Assembly (NCBI GenBank): GCA_012184525.1
Contig: WOFQ01000095.1
Span: forward strand, 1-60,604
DNA length: 60,604 nt
Source of the DNA: Xenoacremonium recifei
Taxonomy: Eukaryota > Ascomycota > Sordariomycetes > Hypocreales > Nectriaceae
Direction of reading: 5' to 3'
This document shows, in pieces, positions 24,369 to 35,468 of this stretch. The position numbers and the translations under genes are program-made. Positions within the stretch are counted from its first letter, which is position 1. Every line of letters starts with the position of its first letter. A model generated the notes under the pieces. That model searched no databases. It had not been told where the DNA came from and was given only the letters and a program-made list of their open reading frames with translations.

Positions 24369-25201
24369 TCATATGTTCAATCCATCAAAGTCGGGGTAAG
24401 TTCCGCCCGCCTCATCGCGGATGATGTTTTCCCCGAGGATTTTGTCAAAAATTGGATTGGTACGGAGTCGCATGTAGTATTCGTGTACGATTGGATGCCT
24501 GGCAGCCCAACCTTTGGTGAAAACCTGCACAAGTCAGCCATATTTCAAGACAGTATGGCTTGCGGCTATGATGCCGGTAGGCTTTAGCACGAAGGACACC
24601 TACAAACTGATATCCTCTGGCCAGGCCCGAAATAACGAATAAATCTGCGATTGTTAAGGTATGACCAACGAGGAACCTTTTGTTTGTTATCTCCTTTTCG
24701 ATAGCGCGCACTGTCAACTCGCAATTCTGTTCCAGCCGAGATAAGATCTCGGGGCTGGACGGCGCCCTCCCAATTATAGGATTGATCCAAGCCATGATAG
24801 GCGGGAGCAGCTCATAGTTAGTAAATGAGGCCCATCGCAAACATGTAGTCTCCTCTTGGAGGTTCGAGCCCAGAAGCGTGGTCTTAGGGTCTTGCTTGGC
24901 CACTGAACGGGAAATATTAGACGGACAGCGGATACCCTGTACTTCAAGACGGTGATAACGTACAGTACCAGGCGACAGCAATGCTTTCGTAGACACAAAA
25001 TCCATCTGACGTCTCGAGAGCCGGGACTTTGCCGGTGTGGAACTTGGCCATGTATTCATCACCTACGCCGCCGCTCTCCGTATAAATCTTAATCGGCAAT
25101 GCAGTGACGATCTCGACGTCTAATTTGAGGAGCTCTGCAATGTAGAGCACCATAGTAGAGCGAGGCGCTTTGGGGTACGTGTAAAGCTTTCCGAACGACA
25201 T
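24369..25201 (-). CDS. Glutathione S-transferase (EF1B-gamma/GTT-like)
   Basis: Three exons (25201-24964, 24902-24604, 24524-24369) give 230 aa, a normal GST length. The N-terminal thioredoxin-fold half starts MSFGKLYTYPKAPRST and contains GKVPALETSDGFCVYES, the cis-proline and glutathione gamma-glutamyl contact region (VP, ES). The helical half contains FLVGHTLTIADLFV, the conserved N-capping box of the GST C-terminal domain. The sequence resembles elongation-factor-1B-gamma-like GSTs. Role: conjugation or thiol-dependent cleavage or isomerisation in the cytosol. It is divergent from a reductase gene, with a 391-bp shared promoter that holds a CCG-N8-CGG palindrome. It ends 122 bases from the end of the convergent C2H2 regulator. 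Confidence 0.9.
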
Positions 25202-25592
25202 AGTGACAAATTATGCGATGAATGAAGTGTTTATGATTGAGCCGAGTAGTGATGAACTGGAATCTCTGGTTCTAAACTACGACGAAGATACCTTGTTATG
25301 AAGGAATAGGTTAAGTACGGTGCGTTGGAAGTGAAGAGGTCGCGCTCACTGCGATCGGGTTGGTCCCAGAGCATCCACAGGCGAGTTGAGCTCCCCTCTC
25401 GACGCTAGAGGAGCACCACCATCTCAAGCCGACATGTGTCGGTTATCTCCGCCCTCAAGATCGCAGGATTACTAATGCGACTAGCACACTATCACCTTAG
25501 GTTGCCTGAGCGATTTCTGCTGTCACGTTCTTAAGCTAAATGCTTTCCAAAACTCAAATGCCGAGTAAGTCGCTGATTTCACGCCTACTACG
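25202..25592. promoter_or_regulatory. Divergent promoter between GST and reductase genes
   Basis: This 391-bp stretch separates two start codons. An ATG at 25559 followed by a good donor (GTAAGT) does not join in frame to the reductase and is probably not its start. It contains the palindrome listed next. Confidence 0.5.
25429..25442. promoter_or_regulatory. CCG-N8-CGG inverted repeat, candidate Zn2Cys6 site
   Basis: CCGACATGTGTCGG has 6-bp inverted arms CCGACA/TGTCGG with two bases between them. CCG and CGG half-sites in everted or inverted pairs are the usual targets of dimeric Zn2Cys6 regulators, one of which (a dual zinc-finger protein) is encoded at 36.7-39.7 kb. The link is inference. 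Confidence 0.45.
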
Positions 25593-26743
25593 ATGTTGAC
25601 AATGGAAGACAAGTAGGGAGCTCAATATTAATCCATCCCCAGAAGTCATACGAGTTGCTTACATCTCTAGGTATGTCTTGGTTACTGGCGCCACCGGGCT
25701 AGTTGGAGCACACGTTGTAGACAATCTTCTCCTCAAAGGCAGACGGGTTCGTGCTGTAGTTCGATCGAAGGCTAAGGCCGAGGCTATGCGAGCCGCTCGT
25801 CCATCCTTCAACCGACGGCTCGACTTTTTTTACATCAATGATCTGACTACTCCGAATGCTTTTGACGGGGCAGTCGAGAGTGTTGATGGTGTTATTCACA
25901 TCGCAAGTGTGAGTTCAAGCAAGTCTATCTGCGTCAGCGCACACCTCTGACTCGCCAACATCTTAGCCCTTGAACTATACTGTTGCAGATAAAGAAAACG
26001 AACTTATTATCCCAGCAATTGAGGGCGTAAAGTCGATTCTTAAGGCTAGTTTAGGCACCGGGGTCCGAAGAGTAGTCATAACTTCCTCTTTTGGGGCTGT
26101 TCTAGACATGGGGCGCGAGGCGGACTGTCCATATACGTATTCGTCGCGAGACTGGAACCCTATAACCTATGCCGAGGCCACAGATCCCACGTCCACGCCG
26201 CAAGATGCGTACCGAGGGTCTAAAGTATTTGCAGAGAAGGAAGCCTGGAGATTTTTGAAGGAAAATAACCCTGACTTTGATCTTGTTACTTTGTGCCCGT
26301 CAATGGTCTTTGGTCCTGTGGCGGGATCGATTACTTCTCCGGACGACCTTAACGAGTCGAATGCACTATTGTGGAGGGTTGCAACGGGAGGGCCTTCAGC
26401 AGAGCTCCCACCTGCCCGATTCAACTTTTGGATTGATGTCCGGGACTTAGCGGAAATCCACGTTCAAGCTCTCCTAACACCATCTGCGGGCGGAAAGCGC
26501 TACGTTCCTGTATCTCCAGAAAAGTTCAATTATCAGATAGCGTCTGATATTATGTGCGAACTTTTTCCGGAATGGGCTAGGGAGAGTGTTTGTAAAGGAA
26601 AGCAGGTTCTGAGGCACTGCATTTCCATTGATAACAGTGAGATGGAACGAGACTTTCCCAACTTGCAGTATACTTCATTTCAGAAAACAGTCTTCGATCT
26701 TATTCAGCAACTTAAGAGTCAGCAAAGTCAAAGTAAGAAATAA
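25593..26743 (+). CDS. NAD-dependent epimerase/dihydroflavonol reductase-like extended SDR
   Basis: Three exons (25593-25612, 25671-25908, 25967-26743) give 344 aa. The first exon is only 20 nt; it is needed to complete KYVLVTGATGLVG, the extended-SDR nucleotide motif (T12-G18). Catalytic S126/S127, Y168 and K172 (AYRGSK) are present. ALGRE-type landmarks such as VVITSSFGAV and the NFWIDVRDLAEIHVQAL stretch match cinnamoyl-CoA or dihydroflavonol reductase-like and Gre2-like ketoreductases. It probably reduces an aldehyde or ketone with NADPH in the cytosol. A second ATG at 25602 is an equally possible start. It shares its promoter with the GST. Confidence 0.88.
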
Positions 26744-27780
26744 AGTACTATTAACCGCTAGACCTTTTTTTAAGACATAGGCTGAGTTGAGTAGGGCTAG
26801 TATGCCAAGCTTGAGAGGAAGAGGAGGCTTCGGGAGATTAAGAGCAGAGATACAAGGTGTTTAGGACTCTGGGAAAGAGATGCTGGCAGAATTGCAATAG
26901 ATGATGGCAGCCCACAGCCTGATGAATCGTGTGCTCTTAATTCCCATTTACTAAAAATACTTTGTCATTCAACCGAGATATCGTCCTGGTACATCTGCAG
27001 TATATCTTTAAAGTATCCTAGGACTCTCTACTGCAAGTACGGTACTGGTTGCGATGATTGCGCCGGCGATGATGAACCGCTTCCTTATATAGCCCATTGT
27101 GCTTCGAAAGATCGAGGTTATCCGCATCGCAGTCAAAGACATTTGGGGATGAGTGACTCGCGATTGGCTTTGCGATTGAACCCCTCGCGCTCAAGAGCCT
27201 TTCAATTGGTCTTGATACCTTTGAATGCTGTCTTGTGTTTTGAACTCCCTGGACTGTGTTGCAAGGCTTGGCATATCAAGAGTCCACGACTTAGGAAGGA
27301 CGGTAACAAGGGGGAGAGCCCTGCTCCCCATAAACTGAATATGCCTCGGGGGCAAGGAGTGAACACTTCTGGTATGCATGGCTCGCGCATTTATGACAGA
27401 GAGCCATCGTGATGCCCAAGATATTTCGGTGATAAGGCTGAACTTCTTTCTTAGGCCACGATGATGGACAAACCAGGCTCGTAGGGAGTTACTATGAATA
27501 TATTCTGAATCGAAGAAGGCAAGAATCATGAACTTGCAAAACGGAAAGATCTGGCATGTCTCCTTGGTTGGTACACAATAAGTGTAGCTACCTTGCAAAG
27601 AAGCAGTGTGCTTATCAAGTGGCTCAGAAAGATTATGCTCTCCATATAGAACTTGCCTGATTTAGCCAGACACTCACCCGCTGGCCAGATGCGCAGAAAG
27701 GGCGTGGATTATCTCAATTTCTTTATTTATGCATAAGTAGTATATAATCAAAACGAGCTACACTCTCCAGTTTTAAGCAT
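26744..27780. other. Intergenic region with unassigned frames
   Basis: These 1037 bases separate two convergent genes. A 135-codon minus-strand frame (27191-27598) and overlapping shorter ones show no domain I can name. The frame looks partly coding-like (FFDSEYIHSNSLRAWFVHHR), so a gene relic is possible, but I cannot support it. Confidence 0.35.
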
Positions 27781-29980
27781 TTATAGGTGTGAAAACGGCA
27801 GTAGGAGATGTGAGTCAAACTTCCCACCGTAGTGGATAGTATGTTTGCCCTTGTTCAGAGTTTCAAACTTCATCTCGGACTGTAATGACTGTTAGTTCAC
27901 TTTACATATCAATGTCAGGGTGCCCTAATCACCTCGAGCTCGGGGTAGAACTGATCGAAACCCCCGATGATCAATTTAATCCCCTCCCCTGCGTCATAAA
28001 GCGTTCCTATCGGCCATATGCCAATTTCCATTTCCACAATCTTGCCTGGAGAAACAAACTTTCTTTTAGTGTGTGGGTGAAAAGGCTCGGAAGGCGTTGA
28101 GAGCTCTGGGTCAATCTCACGATGACTCATTCGAAGCTTTCCTTGCATCCCGAGGTGACGTGTGATGTTCAGACGGGGGATCTTGTCGATATCGAGGTGG
28201 TCAGTGTATCTGAACGTAAGATGCTCAAGAGGTTCTCTAGATTTATCTATCTTCCGAATAATACAGAATACATCTGCATCATTGAATTCGTCGCAAGATA
28301 TCTGTCGAAGGTCAATTATGTGGATTGATCAACGTTTAAGAATCGAATAACTTGCCCATATCTTCAACTTGGGATAACCCGCGAGTAGGGTTGGCCTATC
28401 GAAAACATAGTCAAAAGAAATAGTCGATGTTTTGTCGTCTGATTGATATTCTATCATTGATTCGTTCCGTAACGCTACCTTAAGGAGCCTGTTCTGGCTC
28501 CCAAGATACAAAGGCATGTGGGTAGCTGGGGGTGGGTAGGAGGGGAATACATGATTAATAATCGGTTTCTGGTTGAATCTCAAAAGTGACACGCGTACGC
28601 GAGGTGTATTCTCCCATTCGTTCTTGATCCCCTTGAGGTACCGGTCGTAGAATACCCGAAGATCATCTAGGCTATCCCTGGAGCCCATATCTATCCATTC
28701 CTGGTAAGGATGGATTCGCAGCCTACGAAGATTTAGGAAATTGGTTATAAATCTCACGGAGTTTGACATACCACTTATCCTTGCTCTTTATTTTACGGTA
28801 CCCTCGGATTGTCCCAGCTACATGCCATTGACTTGTGTAGCTTGCGACGATATATGCGGGACATATGACCTTATCAAAGTTGAGTCGCTTCATGTTCCAA
28901 TAGTCATCGAAGAGATCGCTTTTTCGTGTCATTCCACTAGAGTCTTCCTTTCGGCCACGGCCTGCGGCCTGGTTAACGAAGGGGGGCTCTTTATTTTAGA
29001 CCTCAGTAGCCCGCTTACCTGGCAGACTGCGCATAATAAACTTCGGAAACAGAGCTTCATTGATGCCGCCACGCATGTTATGATCCCGATACATGTCGGT
29101 GAAGCCCTCCCAGGGAGCGATGGCCTTTAATGATGGCGGTTGTTCTGCTGCGGCAAACCATTGAGCAATGGCTAACCACGAGTTGCCGGCCATCCCAACT
29201 GCACCGTTGGACCAGCTTTGTTTGGCCAGCCATTCGCACGCATCGTGAACATCTCGTCCTTCCTATTAGTTATTAGAAACGGCCCCTGCTAGATAGCTTG
29301 TAAGATGTGACTGTACCATAGGTCCATGTTGAAAGAGATCTCCTTCTGAGTTCCATGAGCCACGAGTGTCGAAGTTGGCCACAGCGTAGCGGTGATGGCA
29401 GAAGAAACCTGGGTCAGGACCCTCAGCATGTTCAAGACGAGATGTGGCATCTTCGGGCATCCCCATTCGGAACGGAAAGCAGTGTAGGACTTGACAAAGT
29501 ATTGATGTCAGTCTCTGTGAATAAGAGGTAGGCTTATAAATCGGTGCTTACAACCACGATGCTGTTTGCCATAGCCACACCAAGCAATGATAACCGGGAT
29601 CTTTTCCTTCGGTTTTTGATCTGCGGGACGACGAATGTCACAGTACACCTTGACGCCATCGCGCATTGGGACAGCAACATCATACTCAACCAAAATAGGC
29701 GTCTCCAGAGCCGCACCTGTCCCATTCTCTCGATATCCTTTCGGGAGGACTTCTTGATATTGCCGAAACCCGGCGTATGGGGGGCCTGGGGCAGGGACTG
29801 GGCGTTCCATTTCCGGCGGATAGTTTTGCATCATGTCTATAACCACCCCTGCTCTCAAACATTAGCACCGACTTTGCACGTAAGAGTAGTAGTCATAAGC
29901 TCCTTCTATTCCTAACCTTCCAGGGTCCTAATTTGTGACCGTTCGGCATTATCGTAATCTTCTGTCAGCCGTTCATCCAT
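27781..29980 (-). CDS. CocE/NonD-type serine hydrolase (X-Pro dipeptidyl-peptidase S15 family)
   Basis: Eight exons (29980-29917, 29848-29552, 29489-29317, 29262-29019, 28961-28772, 28722-28356, 28301-27933, 27879-27781) give 600 aa. The alpha/beta-hydrolase half has VPMRDGVKVYCDIRRP, NFDTRGSWNSEGD and the nucleophile in GMAGNSWLA (S206). The C-terminal jelly-roll domain closes with HYGGKFDSHLLLP, as in the family. Relatives hydrolyse esters or amides such as cocaine, cephalosporin esters and X-Pro peptides. Intron 6 (28355-28302) starts GCAAGT and is a GC-AG intron; no GT site keeps frame. The short last exon was found from the family C-terminus; without it the frame ends nearby at 27915. 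A second family member lies at 48.6-50.5 kb. Confidence 0.88.
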
Positions 29981-30822
29981 TTTGATGACTTCCCTTCGTT
30001 AACAAGACGGAGTGAACCTTCTCAAGCTTGGATGTGGTAGTTAAGCGCTCCGTATGAAATCTAAGGTGTGCGTGGATAGTGAAGTCAATATTACGATGTG
30101 TGCTTGAGTGGAACACACGGGAAGTAGGATGTGCTAGGGATTGGCCTTTTTTATCTTCAAGCGTAGAGTTGGGGCACCTGGACCAATTAGCCGCTCCGGA
30201 TGACCCGACTAGCCAATGGGAAATCTTGCCGCGTCAAAGTTGTGTTCTCGCTTTGAGCTTTCTACCAAAAGCCCCTAACAAGTGCTTAGAAGCGATCCTT
30301 CAAATCGACGGAACTGTTGCCCAGTAGGAATAAGTTTTGCCGTTTGTATAAACCTCTTCCTGAGGGCCACTTCCCGAAATTGAAAGCATCGGCTTCAGTC
30401 CCGAAAACGAGGCTGATAAGTATTACATAACTTTGCCTAAAATAATGACGCCGTGAGAGACTCAGCAAGGGCAACTGGCAAAATGGTACCCTTTAGGCAT
30501 CGATTAAGGCACAGGAGATTTTCACTGCCAACCCAGTCCGTAACTCTGTCCGAAGCCCCCCGCATCTCACCCGAAATTCTTGGTTGTTCCATACTTAGCT
30601 TCACAATCAAGCTTAAAATGACTCTACAATCCCCCAGATTTTCCCCAGAGACTCCCCAGAAATCTAGCCCCGCAGTTCTGCACACACCAACCCCGCGATT
30701 CTCCCTAGACTTCAGGTCCACACCTGTCAGAGCTGCATGTCAATCACCAACGGCCCTGAAATGAAAATCTAGATAGTGAAATCAACCTTGACGCTCCTCT
30801 ATTCTTGATCATTTTCGCAATC
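29981..30822. promoter_or_regulatory. Divergent promoter region between hydrolase 1 and MFS transporter 2
   Basis: This 842-bp stretch lies between two start codons. Short frames at 30286-30764 on both strands overlap and lack similarity. Nothing else is seen, apart from polypyrimidine-rich DNA near 30610-30720. Confidence 0.4.
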
Positions 30823-32642
30823 ATGGCCAGCCCAGACCAGATTCACACCGCACCTGACCGCAACAACGATAACAACCACAATCATTGCGGGAACGACAAC
30901 AACGCCGCCCAGTCAAATTATGTTTTGGGTACGGTGCAGTTGGTCCTCCGCGGGCATGTTCGCCTTATTCCAACTCCCAGTGCTGATCCAAACGGTAAGC
31001 AATCTCAGTCGCAATCCATGACAGTCCGACTTATCCCTCTACAAAGATCCTCTGAATTGGCCACAGTGGAAGAAGTACATGGTAACCACCTTCGTGTCCT
31101 ACTATACCATCGTCGGGCTTTCCATAATCCAGGGCATAGGAACAATCCTGCCCACGCTTGAGATGGTTTATGCGGACCAGCCGGCCTCTAAGGTCACCTA
31201 TCTTGCCAACCTCTACTCTCTCGTTATGGGCCTCAGCACGCTAATCTCCATTCCGATTGCGCTATGGGTTGGCCGTAGGCCGGTTCTCATCTTCATGACG
31301 CTTGCACTCTGCATGGGCTGTGTCTGGGCTGCTTTATGCCAGAGTTTGAACAGCCATATATGCGCTCGAGCTCTTCAGGCCATTGCCGTCGGTTGTGGGG
31401 AGATCATTTCTCCATTTGTCCTGCAAGAGATATTCTTTCTTCATGAGCGTGGCCATATAGTTGGTTTTCTCTGGAGCATTCAACAACTCGGCTGCACTGG
31501 ACTTTCAAGTACGTAGCTATCCTAAATGCTTTAGTGACTACTTGCTAACCTGTCCACAGTTGCCTTCCCATACATTGCAAGCTCAAACGGATGGCGGTGG
31601 TGCTATGGGATCTTTGCTATTCTCTCATTTCCCACTGTGTTGATGGCCATTTTCTGTTTCCCGGAAACAGCGTATGTGCGCTCCATCGCAGCCATCCAGG
31701 GCACAGATATAGGAGCAACCGATCCGAGAAATGAAGGAACTGTTAAGACTGAGGAGAGTGATATCCAGCATGTTGAAGCCGCCGAACGTCGTGATCACTT
31801 CATCGACTACGAAAGGTATCATAAAAGAAGCTACGTTCAAGATCTCAAACCCTTCCAATTTTTCAACGAGAGAGTTGGTCACGGGTTCTTTTACACCTAT
31901 GTGGAAATGGCACAGTCGCTCATGTTTCCTGTCTTCTGGTGGTCCGTGGCGTTAGGATGCGTTTGCCAAGCAATCCTCACTGCCATGATTGCGACCTTCG
32001 CTACCGTCTTAATGCAATCTTATCATTGGGAGCCGATGAATATCGGATTATTCACTATCGGCCAAATTCCTGCCTCCATTCTCGCATATATATGCACCGG
32101 TTGGGGGTCTGACTTTATCGCCGAGTTACTTACAAAAAGAAACAATGGCGTTCGAGAGCCGGAGCATCGATTTGTTGCGGTTGCTTTCCCCGTGGTCTTT
32201 GAAGTCGCTGGTACAATGTTGTTTGCCGCTGCCGCTCAGTCTCCCCATAAGCTTCCATGGTTTGCATTTGCCTGCGGCTACTTCCTTCGTAAGTGACCAA
32301 CTATTACTCGTCCGTGCATATTCGCTAACAGCATGAGCAGACATGTCTGCCTTCGCTGGCTTTGCAACTCTTGGCAGTTTGCTTACCCTGGATTCATACA
32401 ACTTGTACGCTGGTGCTATCCTAACAGCTTACATCTCCCTACGTAATATTCTTGGATACTCAATTGGCGGACCAATGCAGACTTACACGGCCGCTCACTC
32501 GTATATGGAAGTATTTGGTATCTTGTCCGGGCTAATGGTGTTCTTTGGCCTCTTGGGAGTCCCTTTGTACTTCTTTAACAAACGGATCAGAAGCTGGTCG
32601 AGCACAATGGTTGCGGGAATCTCCATGAAAGCCCTGAACTGA
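30823..32642 (+). CDS. MFS transporter (DHA1-type fungal family)
   Basis: Four exons (30823-30994, 31047-31508, 31560-32288, 32341-32642) give 554 aa. A long, asparagine- and histidine-rich N-terminus precedes DPLNWP, which marks the start of the membrane part in this fungal family. Loop motif GRRPVLIF and the sequence FFLHERGHIVGF are shared with the third transporter here. A long central loop is charged. The GVREPEHRF box after TM8 is also shared. About twelve membrane segments are expected. It could import or export small organic molecules; related proteins include multidrug and polyamine-type carriers. It is divergent from the CocE/NonD gene. The first intron ends in AAG. Confidence 0.88.
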
Positions 32643-33413
32643 AACTGATGGCAGGAGTTGATTTTTCTCATGATACTTGCATCCAGGGGTTGGGAACTGG
32701 GAATTCTGAATGGCGAATGGTCTGCTTCCGCCAACAATGTTCCCTGCCACTTTCCTTAGTACTTATATTGAACTTTTCGTTTTCTAGTCACTTTGTACGT
32801 TAGAAATTACGCGTGCGGCTCACTCTTAGATTTTCTGACTTGGTTCTGACAAGGTCCGGTCTGAGGTCTTACAACGTGACCCCTACTCATACAAACTTCA
32901 CAGCTAAAAGTGGCTGCCGAGGTCGAGTCCTAATTAATATCTCCATATCAGTAGGTCCTATCTCGAAAGGAAGAACTCTTGATATTCATGTGATGTTGAG
33001 AATAAGTACCGTCTCACTTGAAATGGTGATAGCCTTCAGGGATACAGGTGGGACTCAACCGACTTCCTCAGATGGCACTAGGGTGGGATTTCTAGTCTTC
33101 CCTCCAGATTAAAGTTCTTTGACCTTTGACTTTGTACTATAGTAGATGACTTTTGACCTTTCAAGGCTTTGGTGGTTCGAAATATAACATCATAGTGACA
33201 TCAAGATTGACTACCTCCTCAAGCGTATACTTTTTCATTCATTTCCTTTTTCATGTTCTCAGCGAATATATTCATACTGCGAGGCTTTAGTCTATCGAGA
33301 CCCCCGACCATCTCTTACATTCAAATAGCCGTTACAACACCATGGGTACTTTGAATCCACTTTAAGACAAGCTCTCGTCCATCTTGAGATGGTCTAGGAT
33401 TTGACAAGTTACT
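32643..33413. other. Intergenic region between convergent genes
   Basis: No gene is supported in these 771 bases. A 99-codon plus-strand frame (32813-33112) has no recognisable similarity. Confidence 0.4.
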
Positions 33414-35015
33414 CTAAAGCTTATTGCTAAGACCCTCCACTCGACTCACGTCACCCTCGTCAAGATACCCAGCTATGACACCTTTAGGATCCCATTTCCT
33501 TCTAATAGCCATCAGTTCTTCGCCCTGCCTATCACCCCAGTATCGTGTGCTCCGAACTTGAAAATCGGCATCTCCCAAGTAAGCTCCATGAGAATGCTTC
33601 TCGGTTTCTTTAAGGATGTGGCGCACCCAGCTTTGGCATCTTTTATCATCTTGCTGGTTTTCCCAGATAGCATAAACCGCGAAGTAGTGGTCGGTCTGCA
33701 TTGAAAGAGACATGTTCTGCATAGTTCCCTGCTCAGCAGTCCGACGAGAACCAGGGGCCATCGAATACCATAAAGCGAAAGACTTTTCGGATGGTAAGGT
33801 CGTGAAAGCCTCTTCAAGGACGGTCGCGACATCAACATCGTTCTTGATGTAACAATTATCAACTGCATATCTGTGTCCATCGGGATTTGCGGCGTGCTGG
33901 TCATCGTATTGATCTGCTAGCGAAGTCTCCTTGCAAAAGTAGGTATGGATATAACCTGGTGGCGCAGAATCCTGTGCAGGCTGGAGTGCTGCTCGCGCCT
34001 CTTTCTCGCTGTTCTTAAAGGTCACAAACAAGATTGAAAAGTGCTCGCCAACAAGTCCGGGGATATGGGAGCCAACTGCAGCAATTTCGGTGTCCGAGTC
34101 GTAAGTCGAGGTTATCTATTACGCTGTTAGTAAAGGATAAGAACCACAATCTAATCTCAACATTTGCGTGAAAACATACGTCTAGAACCCATTGGAAAGC
34201 TTTCCGGAAATCCTTCTTAGGATAAGTGTAAACAGAAGAACGCATGTGGCTAAATGCGGGAAGTGTTTCCAGGTGAAATCGCGTTACTACAGCAGGAAAC
34301 CCTGGATATCGATGTGTTAGACTCACAACTCCTAATAGGCTAACTTGACGCTAGTAGACAAACCTGGTCCTGCACCTCGAGCTGCCCATAGTAGGTCAGA
34401 ATTTTCCTGCTCGTTGCAGTGCAGTTGCCTTCCATCCGCAGTGACTACATCCACAGCCTTGACTCTTTCACACCCGAATCCCCAATTCTAATATTCTAAC
34501 GGTTAGAGAAAGTGTTTTCGATACAAAGACATATAGTAAGGGCTTGCCTTGCAGTTCCATCCCATCCCACCCTGGAGGAGGAACCCGCCCAAAGCAACTT
34601 CGGGACAGTGACCACCGGGAAACATGCGACCCTGGGCTGCCAAGAGTTTGTTGGTCATCCGCCCAGTGGAGCTTGGAGATGCCTTCAGGATGTGTGTCGC
34701 AGGATCAAGGGAAAACTCATGGTATCTCCCCAGATCTACCAGGATACACTCATCTCGAACGCTCCAGGCAGCCCAGCTATGGCCACCCGACCGGACCGAG
34801 ATCCGGCAGCCGAGTTCATTGGCAAGTTTGACTGCCTGGACAATGTGCTCTTCCCTCGTCGCCTCGACTACTGCAATGGGATAGCGAGCTGGGCGGCGAT
34901 AATTAAAGACGCGGCCAACACGCGCGGTTTCGTAGACAACACTATCCTGCCAGATAATGGGGAACGACGGGGGCAGACTAGGCCGCTTGAATGAAGAGTT
35001 GTTATTCGCCGCCAT
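33414..35015 (-). CDS. FAD-linked oxidoreductase, berberine bridge enzyme-like
   Basis: Four exons (35015-34548, 34487-34364, 34301-34180, 34115-33414) give 471 aa. The FAD-binding PCMH domain carries RSGGHSWAAW with H79 and GGHCPEVALGGF with C137, the two residues that hold FAD bicovalently in the BBE family. The C-terminus (YWGDRQGEELMAIRRKWDPKGV) resembles the BBE C-terminal domain. Unlike many fungal relatives it has no obvious signal peptide when started at 35015. An upstream in-frame extension to 35153 begins at a weaker ATG. The first intron (34547-34488) begins GCAAGC and is read as GC-AG, because it alone gives GGMGWNCKNWGFG. Such enzymes oxidise alcohols, sugars or amines, or form rings. 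Confidence 0.87.
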
Positions 35016-35468
35016 GATGTCGATCAAGAATGCTGTATCCTTAAAGGGGGGGATCTGGAGTTTCTCTGCATTACACGGTTTATTGAACTTATAAGCTACA
35101 GAAGCGTGCCTGGACGACAAATCGCCGAGGTTACCTATCGGAGCTCTCCGCATCTCCCCAGACTACGACGTTCCGAAGTGGTTGAGCTATTCCGAACATG
35201 GCTTAACAGAAACGCGGGGTTGGTCTTTCGGGATGTGGCCCACGTCCGAGAGGCCTGCCGAGCAAAGCTCGGGTCTTTCAAGCACCCGATAAAATAGTGT
35301 GTCACATGCGCAAAATTTTATGGGGTTCCTCGGGAGCTAACGTAATCGCTGGGACCTCGCAAAGATGGTGTTTTGTCTTTAGAAATATCTGTGTAATAAT
35401 GTAAATCAGTCTTTCCATTCACGTTAATACGATATCCCTTACACCCGCAAGGTTGATTCTCCAACATT
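35016..35468. promoter_or_regulatory. Divergent promoter between FAD oxidase and SDR genes
   Basis: This 453-bp shared upstream region contains a short inverted repeat CGGAGCTCTCCG at 35139-35150 (CGG-N6-CCG). Two copies of TTCCGAA follow at about 35171-35194. These are candidate zinc-cluster half-sites; none is proven. Confidence 0.4.

Noticed and set aside
25559..25570. ATG with a strong GTAAGT donor as alternative first exon of the reductase
   Set aside because: Joining it to the exon at 25671 puts the Rossmann motif out of frame; the 25593-25612 exon joins correctly.
27191..27598. 135-codon minus-strand frame
   Set aside because: Partly coding-like but no recognisable family, no supporting exons; kept only as a possible relic.
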